DNA from: JBIIUJ01 sp044340025
Lineage (GTDB): Bacteria; Pseudomonadota; Alphaproteobacteria; Caulobacterales; Aquidulcibacteraceae
DNA length: 27,195 bases
Assembly (NCBI GenBank): GCA_044340025.1
Contig: JBIIUJ010000021.1
Location: 1-27,195, forward strand
Reading direction: 5' to 3'
Position numbers and translations under genes: made by a program. The notes under the pieces are model-generated. The model did not search any database. It had not been told where the DNA came from and saw only the letters and a program-made list of their open reading frames with translations. This document shows positions 13,901 to 23,235 of this stretch, in pieces. Within the stretch, counting starts at the first letter, position 1. Every line of letters starts with the position of its first letter.

Positions 13901-16057
13901 ATGGTTCGCACAATCCTTCTCAGCGCGACGGCGTTGGGCCTGTCCCTTGCGGCTGTGGCCCTGCCTGTTCTGGCGCATGCAGAGGAGGCCGCGCCGCCCG
14001 CAGACACCGTGATCGTGATCGGAGAGCGGCGCGAGCTTCCCCGCATCCCCGGCGCCGGCGCAACGATCGAGGCCGAGGATCTGCGTCGGGCCCGGCCGCT
14101 GACGGTGAACGAAGCGCTGCGTCAGGCGCCGGGCGTCTTCCCACGCGATGAGGAAGGCATGGGCATGCGGCCCAACATCGGCGTGCGGGGGCTCAACCCC
14201 ACGCGCTCCACCAAGGTTCTGCTGCTGGAAGACGGCCTGCCGCTCAGCTATGCGCCCTATGGCGACAATGCGAGCTATTACCACCCGCCGATCCGCCGGT
14301 TCGAGCGGATCGAGGTGCTGAAGGGCGCAAGCCAGGTGCGGTTCGGGCCGCAGACCGTGGGTGGCGTCATCAACTACATCACCCCGGCGGCGCGGACCTC
14401 GCCCGGCGGCCGCATCACGGTTGCGGACGGCGACAACGGCTATTTCGAGGCCGACGCGACCGCCGGCGGGCCGGTTCTTGGCTTCGCCACGCTCGCCCAT
14501 GTCAACGCCACCCGCTCGGACGGCGCGCGCGACAATCAGCGGCTGCGGTTCGACGATCTCTACCTCAAGGCCGAGCGCACGCTGGGCGAAAGCCACCGCC
14601 TCATCGGCCGGTTCAGTCGCTTCAGCGAAGACAGCCAGGTCACCTATTCCGGTCTGACGGAAGCCGAGTATGCGCGCAATCCGCGCAGCAACGCCTTCGC
14701 CAATGATGTGTTCCTCATCGAGCGGTCCGGCGGCTCGCTCACCCATGGCTGGACGATCCAGCCCGGCCTCAGCCTTCAGACATCGGCCTATGCTTCGTGG
14801 TTCGATCGCGACTGGTGGCGCCAGTCGTCCAATTCCGGCCAGCGGCCGAACGACGCCTCCGATCCGGCCTGCGGCGGGATGGCCAATCTCGACACCACCT
14901 GCGGCAATGAAGGCCGGCTGCGCGAATACAACACCTACGGGCTGGAAAGCCGGCTGGCCTGGACGGGCCGCGCCTTCGGAGCCGACGTCTCCGCCGAGGC
15001 GGGCGTGCGCTACGCCGACGAACGTCAGGCCCGCTTGCAGGTGAATGGCGACACGCCGCGCGCGCGGACCCCGGGCGTGGGGCGCAATGGCGGCGTGGTG
15101 GAAAACAATCTGCGCTATACCCAGGCATGGGCGGCGTTTGCGGCAGCACGGCTGGATTTCGGCCGCCTCGCCATCAGCCCGGGCCTGCGGCTGGAGCAGA
15201 TCGACTACGCCCGGGTGAACAAGCTGAACGGCGCGCGCGGCGCAACCGACCTGTCGGAGGTCATTCCCGGCCTCGGCGCGACGTTTGACCTGTCTGAAAC
15301 CACCAGCCTGTTTGCCGGCGTCCATCGTGGCTTCGCCCCGCCGCGGGTGGAAGACATCATCAACAACACCACCGGCGGCGCGGTGGATCTGGAGGCGGAA
15401 CGGTCGGTGGCGTGGGAAGCAGGCATGCGCAGCCAGCTGCGACCGGGCCTCTCGCTGGATGCGGCCGCCTTCCTGATGGATTTCGAAAACCAGATCGTAG
15501 CAGCCTCCGTCGCAGGCGGAACGGGCGCCACCCTTACGAGCGCGGGCGAAACCCGCCACGCCGGTTTTGAAGCCAACCTTGTGTTTTCCAGCGAGGATAT
15601 GGGCCTGACGCAAGGCTATGACGTCTTTGCGCGGGCGGCGCTCACGCTTGTGACAGAGGCGGAATATGTCGGCCGGCGCTTTTCCAGCGTCGCGGGCTTC
15701 ACCACGACGCGCATCACCGGCAACCGCCTGCCCTATGCGCCCGAAGTGTTGTTTGCCGGCGCCGTCGGCTTTGCGCGCGGCGACTGGTTTGAGGGCCAGA
15801 TCGAGATCGTTCACACCGGCGAGCAATTCAGCGACGATCTGAATACCCTCGCGCCCACCGCCAACGGCCAACGCGGCCTGATCGAGGCCGCCACCATCGC
15901 CAATCTGACGCTGAACCTCACCGCGCCGGACGGGCGGATCGGCGGCTATCTGGCGGTGAAGAACCTGACCGACGAGACCTATATCGTCGATCGCTCGCGC
16001 GGGATCCTGCCCGGGCCGCAGCGCACGGTGCAATTAGGCCTTTCCTACGCTTTCTGA
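13901..16057 (+). CDS. TonB-dependent outer-membrane receptor, FecA-like
   Basis: The 718-aa protein starts with a signal peptide (residues 1-27, cleavage after LAHA) and a TonB-box-like TVIVIGE at 36-42. The plug domain follows (about 48-165), with PNIGVRGLNPTRST (91-104), LLLEDGLPLSYAPYG (107-121) and a VLKGASQVRFGPQTVGG segment; this combination resembles FecA-type ferric-citrate receptors. The rest is a beta barrel ending in the C-terminal signature GLSYAF. ATG 13901 has GGAG six bases upstream; the ATG at 13895 touches the same GGAG and is less likely. No fecI/fecR pair or ABC transporter is adjacent, so this is a stand-alone receptor, probably iron-regulated. The ligand is uncertain: ferric citrate or another siderophore. 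Confidence 0.92.
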   Translation: MVRTILLSATALGLSLAAVALPVLAHAEEAAPPADTVIVIGERRELPRIPGAGATIEAEDLRRARPLTVNEALRQAPGVFPRDEEGMGMRPNIGVRGLNPTRSTKVLLLEDGLPLSYAPYGDNASYYHPPIRRFERIEVLKGASQVRFGPQTVGGVINYITPAARTSPGGRITVADGDNGYFEADATAGGPVLGFATLAHVNATRSDGARDNQRLRFDDLYLKAERTLGESHRLIGRFSRFSEDSQVTYSGLTEAEYARNPRSNAFANDVFLIERSGGSLTHGWTIQPGLSLQTSAYASWFDRDWWRQSSNSGQRPNDASDPACGGMANLDTTCGNEGRLREYNTYGLESRLAWTGRAFGADVSAEAGVRYADERQARLQVNGDTPRARTPGVGRNGGVVENNLRYTQAWAAFAAARLDFGRLAISPGLRLEQIDYARVNKLNGARGATDLSEVIPGLGATFDLSETTSLFAGVHRGFAPPRVEDIINNTTGGAVDLEAERSVAWEAGMRSQLRPGLSLDAAAFLMDFENQIVAASVAGGTGATLTSAGETRHAGFEANLVFSSEDMGLTQGYDVFARAALTLVTEAEYVGRRFSSVAGFTTTRITGNRLPYAPEVLFAGAVGFARGDWFEGQIEIVHTGEQFSDDLNTLAPTANGQRGLIEAATIANLTLNLTAPDGRIGGYLAVKNLTDETYIVDRSRGILPGPQRTVQLGLSYAF

Positions 16058-16059
16058 CG

Positions 16060-16102
16060 CCTCAGGGACGGGCGCCGACGACAGGAGGCGCCCTCCCTCA
16101 GG
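16060..16102. terminator. Long hairpin after the TonB receptor gene
   Basis: CCTCAGGGA (16060-16068) pairs with TCCCTCAGG (16094-16102) at 8 of 9 positions, and inside it GGGCGCC (16070-16076) pairs with GGCGCCC (16087-16093). The stem begins two bases after the receptor stop codon. No T-run follows, so it is terminator-like or an RNA 3'-end stabiliser. Confidence 0.5.
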
Positions 16103-16176
16103 GGAACAGGTTTGCACCCGCGCAGGGGCGCAGCTAGGAACGCGCGGTCCATAATCGGCTGCAGGCGGGGCGTGCC

Positions 16177-18177
16177 TTGTTTTCTAAAATCCTGATCGCA
16201 AACCGGGGCGAAATCGGCGTCCGCATCATCAAGACCGCGCGCCGCCTTGGGATCAAGACTGCGATCGTGTTCTCCGAAGCCGACCGCAACTCCATGGCGG
16301 TGGAAATGGCCGACGAGGCTGTGTTCATCGGCCCGGCGCCGGCGGCGCAATCCTATCTCCTCGCCGACAAGATCGTGGAGGCGGTGCGCAAGACTGGCGC
16401 GGAGGCGGTGCATCCAGGCTTTGGCTTCCTGTCGGAGAAGGCCGAATTCGCCCAGCGTCTGGCCGACGAGAAGATCGTCTTCATCGGCCCCAATCCCGGC
16501 GCCATCAGCGCGATGGGCGACAAGATCGAGAGCAAGAAGGCCGCCGCGGCCGCAAACGTCTCCACTGTACCCGGCTATATGGGCGAGATCGCCGACACCG
16601 ACCATGCGGTCCAAATCGCCGAGGAGATCGGCTATCCGGTGATGATCAAGGCGTCCGCCGGCGGCGGCGGCAAGGGCATTCGCGTCGCGCACAATCGCCA
16701 GGACGTGCTGGAGGGCTTTCCCGCGGTGCGGGCGGAGGCCAAGGGCGCCTTCGGCGATGATCGCATCTTCATCGAGAAGTTCATCATCGATCCGCGCCAC
16801 ATCGAGATCCAGGTGCTGGGCGACAAGCACGGCAATGTGGTCCATCTGTTCGAGCGGGAATGCTCCATCCAGCGGCGCAACCAGAAGGTGATCGAGGAGG
16901 CCCCTTCCCCGCTGCTCGATGAGGCGACCCGCATGGCGATGGGGGCGCAGGCCGTCGCACTCGCACGGGCCGTGAGCTACGACAGCGCCGGCACGGTCGA
17001 GTTTGTGGCCGGCCAGGACCGCAGCTTCTACTTTCTGGAGATGAACACCCGCCTCCAGGTGGAGCACCCGGTGACGGAGATGATCACCGGGCTCGACCTT
17101 GTCGAACAGATGCTGCGCGTGGCGGCCGGTGAAAAGCTCAGCTTCCGCCAGGAAGACCTCGGCATCCGCGGCTGGGCCATCGAAAGCCGCATCTATGCCG
17201 AAGACCCCTATCGCAACTTCCTGCCCTCAATCGGCCGGCTGAAGCGGTTTTCCACCCCGCAGGAAGGCCCAGACGGGCTGGGCGGCACCGTGCGCAACGA
17301 CAGCGGCGTGCGCGAAGGCGATGAAATCTCGATGTTTTACGATCCGATGATCGCAAAGCTCGTGACCCACGCCGACACGCGCCTCGCCGCGATCGACGCC
17401 CAGGCCCGCGCGCTCGACATGTTCGCGATCGAAGGCATCCAGGACAATGTGCCCTTCCTGGCTTCGGTGATGGACGAAGCGCGCTTCCGGTCTGGCAAGC
17501 TCTCGACCGCCTATATCAAGGAGCAATTCCCCGACGGCTTTCACGGCGTGGCCCCCACGCCCGGCCAGACCCGCCAGATCCTCGCCAGCGCGGCCTTCGT
17601 GCATGCCACGCTGGCGTCGCGCGCGGCTCAGATCAGCGGCCAGATGGGCGCGCCCATGCTGCCCGCGGCGGACTGGGTGGTGATCGTGGACCGGCAGGCG
17701 ACGCCGCTCTCGGTGCAGCTTCAGGAGGGCGGCGCCGCTGTCACGCTCGCCGATGGGGCAGTCGTGCAGCTTCAGAGCGGATGGCGGCCGGGCCAGAGCG
17801 TTCTGACCGGAACGCTGGACGGCGCGCCCTTCGCGCTTCGGGTGAAGCCGACCAATGGCGGCTATGTCATCCGCAACCGGGGCGTGACCCAGACCCTGAT
17901 CGTGTGCAGCCCGCGCATCGCCGAGCTTCAGGCCAAGCTGCCCGCCAAGCAGGCCGCCGACACTTCCCGTCAGGTGCTCTCGCCCATGCCGGGGCTGGTC
18001 GTCTCGCTCGAGGTCGCCGAGGGCCAGGAAGTGAAAACGGGCGAGGCGGTGGCCATCGTGGAAGCGATGAAGATGCAAAACATCATTCGCGCCGAGCGTG
18101 ATGGCGTGGTGGCGAAAATCCACGTCGCGCCCGGCGCCAGCGTAGCCGCAGACGAAGTAATGGTGGAGCTGGCCTGA
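16177..18177 (+). CDS. pccA: Propionyl-CoA carboxylase alpha subunit (biotin carboxylase plus BCCP)
   Basis: PccA carboxylates biotin with ATP and bicarbonate and carries it to PccB, which makes methylmalonyl-CoA from propionyl-CoA. The 666-aa protein begins with the biotin-carboxylase N-domain (FSKILIANRGEIGVRI), has the ATP-grasp loop AGGGGKG at 161-167, and MNTRLQVEHPVTE and EDPYRNFLPSIGRL typical of PccA. A BT linker domain precedes the C-terminal biotinyl domain with EAMKM, the biotin site being K632. The start is TTG at 16177: homologues begin at this residue and no in-frame ATG or GTG is nearby; GGCGGGG a few bases upstream may serve as a weak binding site. pccB is not in the window. 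Acetyl-CoA or methylcrotonyl-CoA carboxylase alpha subunits are less likely alternatives. Confidence 0.92.
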   Translation: MFSKILIANRGEIGVRIIKTARRLGIKTAIVFSEADRNSMAVEMADEAVFIGPAPAAQSYLLADKIVEAVRKTGAEAVHPGFGFLSEKAEFAQRLADEKIVFIGPNPGAISAMGDKIESKKAAAAANVSTVPGYMGEIADTDHAVQIAEEIGYPVMIKASAGGGGKGIRVAHNRQDVLEGFPAVRAEAKGAFGDDRIFIEKFIIDPRHIEIQVLGDKHGNVVHLFERECSIQRRNQKVIEEAPSPLLDEATRMAMGAQAVALARAVSYDSAGTVEFVAGQDRSFYFLEMNTRLQVEHPVTEMITGLDLVEQMLRVAAGEKLSFRQEDLGIRGWAIESRIYAEDPYRNFLPSIGRLKRFSTPQEGPDGLGGTVRNDSGVREGDEISMFYDPMIAKLVTHADTRLAAIDAQARALDMFAIEGIQDNVPFLASVMDEARFRSGKLSTAYIKEQFPDGFHGVAPTPGQTRQILASAAFVHATLASRAAQISGQMGAPMLPAADWVVIVDRQATPLSVQLQEGGAAVTLADGAVVQLQSGWRPGQSVLTGTLDGAPFALRVKPTNGGYVIRNRGVTQTLIVCSPRIAELQAKLPAKQAADTSRQVLSPMPGLVVSLEVAEGQEVKTGEAVAIVEAMKMQNIIRAERDGVVAKIHVAPGASVAADEVMVELA

Positions 18178-18243
18178 TCCAAGCCGGCCAAGGCTCGACC
18201 GGGCCGATTTCGCCGCTAAGCTCGCCGCCGGGAGAAACGCTTC

Positions 18244-18687
18244 ATGGGCCTTCTCGACTGGTTTTTCAGTTTCAGCGGCCGGATCGGCCGTTCCCGGTTC
18301 TGGCTGGGGCTTGTCGGCGTGGCGATTGCGGGCGGGCTCGACGCCCAGCTCGACGGCTGGCTCAAGACCATCCTCGGCCTTGCCGTGCTTTGGGCGTTCT
18401 GGGCGCTGGTGGTGAAGCGGGCCCATGACAGAGGCCGCTCGGCCTTGTTTGCCCTGGCCATGGCGCTGCCGTTCCTGTTCTCCTGGCTCGTGTTTGTCTC
18501 GCCGTTCGCGCTGGCCGGGCTGCTGGCGGGTGGGCCGATCGGGCTAATTCTCGGCGGCGCGCTGGGCGGGCTGGTGCTTGGCGGCTGGGCGCTGATCGGC
18601 GGGCTATGGTTCGTGATCGACCTCGGCCTGATGCCGGGCGAGAAGCTTTATAACCGCTACGGCCAGCCCCCGCGTGCGCTCAGCTGA
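18244..18687 (+). CDS. DUF805 family inner-membrane protein
   Basis: The 147-aa protein shows the DUF805 hallmarks: FSFSGRIGRSRFW near the N-terminus (8-20), VKRAHDRGRSA (about 57-67) between hydrophobic segments, and a C-terminal NRYG after a final membrane span (EKLYNRYGQPP). About four hydrophobic stretches are visible. The family's molecular function is unknown. GGGAGA about eight bases before the ATG supports the start. It follows pccA by 66 bp and may share its transcript. Its stop codon is part of a hairpin shared with the convergent gene. Confidence 0.88.
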   Translation: MGLLDWFFSFSGRIGRSRFWLGLVGVAIAGGLDAQLDGWLKTILGLAVLWAFWALVVKRAHDRGRSALFALAMALPFLFSWLVFVSPFALAGLLAGGPIGLILGGALGGLVLGGWALIGGLWFVIDLGLMPGEKLYNRYGQPPRALS

Positions 18688-18700
18688 GCGCCACGCTCAG
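18684..18700. terminator. Hairpin spanning two convergent stop codons
   Basis: CTGAGCG (18684-18690), loop CCA, CGCTCAG (18694-18700) is a perfect 7-bp stem. It contains the DUF805 TGA (18685-18687) in one arm and the opposite-strand TGA (18697-18699) in the other, so one short palindrome serves both gene ends. No T-tracts flank it. Confidence 0.5.
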
Positions 18701-20571
18701 GGCCTGTTCTCCACTGTCAGGTTCAGCCGCTTCCAGCCCTTGCCGTCGCCGATCAGGGAGGAGCTTGGCACCGGCGCGGCAGGCGCCGCCGTGACGAGCA
18801 GACGGCCGCCGTCGCGCAACCAACGGGCAAGCCCGGCCAGAATCGCGCGCTCCACCCCGCTCGCCTCGCCCAGCGCTTCCACCTGCGCGGCCCAGCTGGC
18901 GCGGGTCTGCGCAGGCGTCTGGGAGGGGGCGCTGCGGCGCGCCGCAAAGGCGGCAAGCCTGGAAAGGCCGCCGAGATCGCGTAGATCAAAGCCAAAACCT
19001 GCAATCTGGGCGGCGTCGGCCAGAAGGGCCGGCTGGGTGGCGACGCGTGGATTGCGGCTGGCGGCCAGAAGCGCCTGGGCGCCAGCCAGCTGGAGCTGCA
19101 TCGACAGGCCAAGCCCGTCCACCCACTCGAGCCCGGCGTCGCGAACGCTGACCTGATCGCGCACGCGATCCATCGCCGACGTGCCCGGCATCAGGCGCAC
19201 GGTCAGGCCCGCAGGATAGCCGAAATCGGCAAGGCCCTGGGCGAGCACTGCGCCAAAGGCGCCTTCCGGGCCCTGCGTGCGCTCCGCGCGCAGCGCAAAC
19301 GTCCACGGCGCGCTGGCGATCGCGGTCACATAGCCGTCGGGCGCGCGGGTCAGATCATAGCGCAATGGGCTGATCGAGAGGCGCGCGCCTTGGGCTTCGG
19401 CCTCGATCGCGCCCAGAGAAAAGGCCGAAAAGCCCGGATCAAGAGGACGGCCCGGCAAGGCGGGAGGCCCTGCGAGCGCGGCCGCGCCCGAACTCGCCGC
19501 CGCCCCGCCCGCCGCAGCCTCGGTGGCGGCGCGCAAGGACTGAGTGATGCTTGTAAGGAAGTAATCCAGCGCGAAATCGCGGATCGTCAGACCTTCGAAC
19601 GTGAAGGAGCCCTGCGGCTCGCCGCGCCCGCCGGCGAACCGGCCCGAAACGCCTGCAAGCTCGATGAGGCCGACGGCCCCGCGCTCGAACCCTTCCACCT
19701 TGAAGCTCTCGACGGCGAGGCTGACCCTCTGCTCCCGGGCTGGCGGGGCGACTTCGGTGTCGATGCGTCCGTTGGCGCGCGCAGCCGTGCCGCCGACCTT
19801 GCTCTCGATGCGGAGCCCTGAAACCGATACGTCGCGGAACCAGGCGAGATCGCTGGCTCTCAGCGTCTTGCCAGCCGCCCCCGCCGCATCCGCTCCCGGG
19901 ACAAGGCGCGACAACGCGGCAGCCGCCGGCGCGCCCTCGGCCATCAGCTTCACCATGGTCGGGGTCGGCCCGGCCAGGCGGGCGCTGTCGATCACCACGC
20001 TGGAGGAGGCGTCCGCCGCCGTGAACCGCAGGCCGGAGAGATTGAGCGCGTCGAACCCGATCGCGGCGTCGGTCAGGCTGAAGCCGTCAAACTGCGCCGC
20101 TGCGATCGCGACGGCGCCGTCCGCCTCCTTGGCCTCGATGTCCTCGATGCGCAGCTGCGCGGCGCCGACGGGGCCGCCGGCGGGCTGTTTCAGCGGATCG
20201 AGCCCCACAAAGGCTGACGCGCCCGCCCGCAAGAGGCCTGGCGTCGGTTCGATCAGCTCCACCGCCCGCAGGAACAGCCCCTCCTCGGGGACGCGCACCT
20301 CCTCGAACCGGACGCGGCGCACCACGTCGGCATCCAGGCTGACAAGCGCGCGCGCCATCGTGGCGGCGCCGCTGCGGACCTCGCGCAGCTCCAGCACATC
20401 GCCGGTGCGCCGCGCCGAGCGCCAGGTGAGATCGCCAGCGCCGGACCGGTCCAGCCCGAACTCGCGCAGCGTCAGCGCGGGGGCTGCGGCCTGAGCAAGC
20501 GCGAGCCCCGGCGTCTGGCAGACCATCAGGAGGCCCAGCGCGGCAAGCCCGCCTCTTGCGCCGTGATTCAT
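18697..20571 (-). CDS. Large exported protein of unknown function
   Basis: The 624-aa product begins with a signal peptide (about residues 1-27, ending ALAQA). The mature protein is Ala/Gly/Leu-rich with many short, regularly spaced phrases such as SFKVEGFERGAVG, GLTIRDFALDYF and ALNLSGLRFTAAD, which suggests a repetitive beta structure. A Gly/Ala-Pro linker lies near the middle and a more helical part near the C-terminus. I do not recognise a family; AsmA-like or autotransporter-like beta repeats are a loose compositional resemblance only. ATG 20571 has GGAGA upstream; a GTG directly before it is the alternative. It lies 53 bp behind the phaZ gene on the same strand, so it may be the last gene of that transcript. 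Confidence 0.75.
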   Translation of the reverse strand: MNHGARGGLAALGLLMVCQTPGLALAQAAAPALTLREFGLDRSGAGDLTWRSARRTGDVLELREVRSGAATMARALVSLDADVVRRVRFEEVRVPEEGLFLRAVELIEPTPGLLRAGASAFVGLDPLKQPAGGPVGAAQLRIEDIEAKEADGAVAIAAAQFDGFSLTDAAIGFDALNLSGLRFTAADASSSVVIDSARLAGPTPTMVKLMAEGAPAAAALSRLVPGADAAGAAGKTLRASDLAWFRDVSVSGLRIESKVGGTAARANGRIDTEVAPPAREQRVSLAVESFKVEGFERGAVGLIELAGVSGRFAGGRGEPQGSFTFEGLTIRDFALDYFLTSITQSLRAATEAAAGGAAASSGAAALAGPPALPGRPLDPGFSAFSLGAIEAEAQGARLSISPLRYDLTRAPDGYVTAIASAPWTFALRAERTQGPEGAFGAVLAQGLADFGYPAGLTVRLMPGTSAMDRVRDQVSVRDAGLEWVDGLGLSMQLQLAGAQALLAASRNPRVATQPALLADAAQIAGFGFDLRDLGGLSRLAAFAARRSAPSQTPAQTRASWAAQVEALGEASGVERAILAGLARWLRDGGRLLVTAAPAAPVPSSSLIGDGKGWKRLNLTVENRP

Positions 20572-20623
20572 CACTTCTCTCCGTATGCGGACCTATGTGA
20601 GAGGCGGATCGTCCGGGGACGTC

Positions 20624-21496
20624 TCAGGCCGCTTTCGACCGGATCAGCCCCCATGCGCCGCCGCCCTTCAAGCGGGCATCGGGTCCGTTAAGAAACGACA
20701 GCATCAGGGGCACCACCTCGGCTGCCTGGGAGACGAGGAACAGGTGGCCCCCGCCCTTCACGATCTCCAGCCGCGCATTGGGCAACATCGCCTCGAGGAT
20801 CCTGCCGTTGACGACCGGCACGATCTGATCCTGATCGCCCATCAGGATCAGCGTCTTGTGCCGCACGAACGGCAGAAACGGCAAGCTGGTCCAGCCCAGC
20901 ATGCACGACAGCTGGTAGAGATAGCCCATCCTGCTGGGCGGGTGCAGCTTGGCCACATGGCCGTCCGCGCCGGCCGTATCGCCGCCATAGAGAAGGGCGA
21001 AGTTTTCGCGCATGTAGTTGGGATCGATATAGCGGCGCGGGTGGGCCATCTTGGCGAGCGCCTGCGGATTGCCGGGCACCATGATCGTGCCTGCCGACGT
21101 GGCGGCAAGGATCAGTTTGCCCACGCGCCGGCCATGCTGGAACGCGAACTGCTGCGCCATGCCCCCGCCCCAGGAGACGCCCATCACGTCCACCTTGTCG
21201 ATCCTGTAGTGATCGAGCAGGCGGGCCGCGAGCCGGGCCATCATCCAGGGCCGGTAGGGCAGCACAGCGCTTGGCGATCGGCCCACGCCCGGCATGTCGA
21301 AAGTGATGATGTCGCGGTCGGCGATCCAGTCGCCCAGCGGGGTCATCAGTTCGATATTGGCGCCGATGCCGTTGAAGAACAGGATCGGCCGGCCCTTCGG
21401 GCGCTCGGTCTTCCAGTGCGCGACGCGCACGGTGCGCCCGCCGATGCGGACAAGCTCGATCTCGGGCGCGCGGGGCGACGGCGAAGCTGGGATCAA
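20624..21496 (-). CDS. phaZ: Intracellular medium-chain polyhydroxyalkanoate depolymerase PhaZ-like (alpha/beta hydrolase)
   Basis: The 290-aa alpha/beta hydrolase matches Pseudomonas PhaZ along its length: ILFFNGIGANIEL (38-50), TFDMPGVGRS (65-74), MGVSWGGGMAQQFA (105-118), AATSAGTIMVPG and GHLFLV. The catalytic triad is probably S108 (GVSWGG), D221 or D223 (GDQDQ) and H251 (GGGHLF). PhaZ hydrolyses stored medium-chain PHA in the granule to release 3-hydroxyacids. GAGGAA about seven bases before the ATG supports the start. It follows phaC by 53 bp on the same strand, as in pseudomonads. Generic hydrolase activity cannot be excluded, but the neighbour makes PHA turnover the best reading. Confidence 0.85.
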   Translation of the reverse strand: MIPASPSPRAPEIELVRIGGRTVRVAHWKTERPKGRPILFFNGIGANIELMTPLGDWIADRDIITFDMPGVGRSPSAVLPYRPWMMARLAARLLDHYRIDKVDVMGVSWGGGMAQQFAFQHGRRVGKLILAATSAGTIMVPGNPQALAKMAHPRRYIDPNYMRENFALLYGGDTAGADGHVAKLHPPSRMGYLYQLSCMLGWTSLPFLPFVRHKTLILMGDQDQIVPVVNGRILEAMLPNARLEIVKGGGHLFLVSQAAEVVPLMLSFLNGPDARLKGGGAWGLIRSKAA

Positions 21497-21549
21497 TGGC
21501 GTTTCCTCATTCTATCGCCGAACGCTAACCGAGCGGACCGGCGCCGTCT

Positions 21550-23235
21550 TCAGTCGAACACATAACGCCCGGGCGCGGGATCGCCTGGCGGATGGGCCTT
21601 GGAGCCCAGCGCCTTGGGCGCGGCCTTTTCCGCCCCGGAGCGGGCCTTCAGCCATTGCGCCCAGAGCGGCCACCAGGAGCCCGCCTGCTCCTTCGCGCCC
21701 GCCAGCCACTCGTCCACATTGGCGGGCGGGTGGGCAGGATTGAGATAATACTTCGCCTTTGGATTGCCGGGCGGGTTAAGCAGCGCCTGAATATGCCCGG
21801 AATGCGAGAGCACAAAGGTGATATCCTTGGCGCCCACAAGCTGGGTGGTGCGATAGCAGGCCTTCCAGGGCGTGATGTGATCGGTCACGCCAGCGACAAC
21901 GAAGAGATCGTTGGTGACCTTGGCGAGGTCCACGAGGTGTTCGGCCATCTCCACCTCGCCGGGGTGAGCGAACGGCTGCTCCTCATAAACGCGCAGATAA
22001 TCCGAATGCAGCGCGGCGGGCAGATTGGTGCTGTCATTGTTCCAGAACAGCACGTCGAACGGCGGCGGGTCTTCACCCAGCAGGTAATTGTTGATCACGT
22101 AATTCCAGACGAGATCATTCGGCCGCAGCCACGCGAAGGTGCGCGCCAGCGCCGAGCCTTCGAGGATGCCTTTCTTGGCCGAGCGCTGGCGGGCAAGCTC
22201 GATCCCGTTCTGGCTGACGAGGGCGCCCACCTCGCTGTCGCTCATCTGGGGGTCGAGCACAGACACCATCAGCACGGCCGCATTCACCCGCTTGTCGTTG
22301 CGCGCGGCGAGCTTGGAAAGCAGCGTGGCTGTCGTGATGCCGCCCGAGCAGGCCCCGGAGACGTTCAGGGTCCTGGCCTTGGTCACGTCGCGGATCACGT
22401 CGGTCGCGCCGATCAAAGCCTCGACATACTCGTTCAGGCCCCAGGCGCGGTGCTCCACCGTCGGGTTGCGCCAGGAGACAAGGAAGGTCTGGATGCCCTG
22501 GCTCGCCAGAAACCGCACGATGCTCTTTTCCGGCGAGAGATCGTTCACATAGGCCTTGTTGATCTGGGGCGGGATGATCAGCAGCGGCGTTTCATGGACG
22601 GTTTCCGTGGTCGGCTGATACTGGATCAGCTCCATCATCTCGGTCTTGTGGATCACCGCGCCGGGGGAGATGGCGATATTCTCGCCGATCTTGAACGGTC
22701 GCTTGTCCACCTGGGAGACCTGCATGTCGTTCTGCGTCATGTCCTCATAGGCGTTTTTCAGGCCGCGCATCAGGCTGGCCCCGCCGGTCTCGTAGGCCTT
22801 CTTGATCGCCGCCGGATTGCCGATGAAGGAATTGGTTGGCGAGATGCTGTCGAGGATCATCTGGAGCACGAAATTGGCGCGCGCGCGCTCCAGCTCGTCG
22901 AGCTCGAGATCCTTCGCCCAGTTCGCGACGTTTTTCTGTACCGCGAAATAATACTGCATCGCACCCTTGTAGAGGCGATTGGTCTTCCACGTGCTGTCGG
23001 CGAACCTTTTGTCTTTCGGGTCGGGGCCGAGTTCGCTTTCATCTCGGATGATCTTGATCAGATCTTCGGTGAAGGCCTTGGTGTGCTTGATCGCCTTAAA
23101 CGGCCGGCCCGCCGTTTCACGCAGCAGCACGCCGACCGCGCCGAGAAGATCCTCCCGCGCGAGACCGATGATCGGGCTGACCGCCACAGTGTTTTCCGCA
23201 GCCCCGCCGCCGAGGTCGATTTTACCGCTCGCCAT
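21550..23235 (-). CDS. phaC: Class II (Pseudomonas-type) polyhydroxyalkanoate synthase PhaC
   Basis: PhaC polymerises 3-hydroxyacyl-CoA into PHA at the granule surface. The 561-aa protein has the lipase-like box GACSGG with catalytic C296, and the predicted D452 and H481 (TDHITPW; SHSGHIQALLNPPGNP). Class II signatures run along it: PPQINKAYVNDLSPEKS, QTFLVSWRNPT, FAWLRPNDLVWNY and LFWNNDSTNLPAA. Length and the position of the nucleophile fit Pseudomonas PhaC1 better than class I enzymes, which are about 590 aa. Class II synthases prefer C6-C14 monomers, so medium-chain PHA is predicted. GGAGGA four bases upstream marks the start. The gene is followed by phaZ and is divergent from a phaD-like regulator. 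Confidence 0.95.
   Translation of the reverse strand: MASGKIDLGGGAAENTVAVSPIIGLAREDLLGAVGVLLRETAGRPFKAIKHTKAFTEDLIKIIRDESELGPDPKDKRFADSTWKTNRLYKGAMQYYFAVQKNVANWAKDLELDELERARANFVLQMILDSISPTNSFIGNPAAIKKAYETGGASLMRGLKNAYEDMTQNDMQVSQVDKRPFKIGENIAISPGAVIHKTEMMELIQYQPTTETVHETPLLIIPPQINKAYVNDLSPEKSIVRFLASQGIQTFLVSWRNPTVEHRAWGLNEYVEALIGATDVIRDVTKARTLNVSGACSGGITTATLLSKLAARNDKRVNAAVLMVSVLDPQMSDSEVGALVSQNGIELARQRSAKKGILEGSALARTFAWLRPNDLVWNYVINNYLLGEDPPPFDVLFWNNDSTNLPAALHSDYLRVYEEQPFAHPGEVEMAEHLVDLAKVTNDLFVVAGVTDHITPWKACYRTTQLVGAKDITFVLSHSGHIQALLNPPGNPKAKYYLNPAHPPANVDEWLAGAKEQAGSWWPLWAQWLKARSGAEKAAPKALGSKAHPPGDPAPGRYVFD

Noticed and set aside
13583..16033. Long minus-strand open frame opposite the TonB receptor (about 816 codons)
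   Set aside because: Antisense shadow of the receptor; no domain or start signal and a composition typical of reverse-frame translation.
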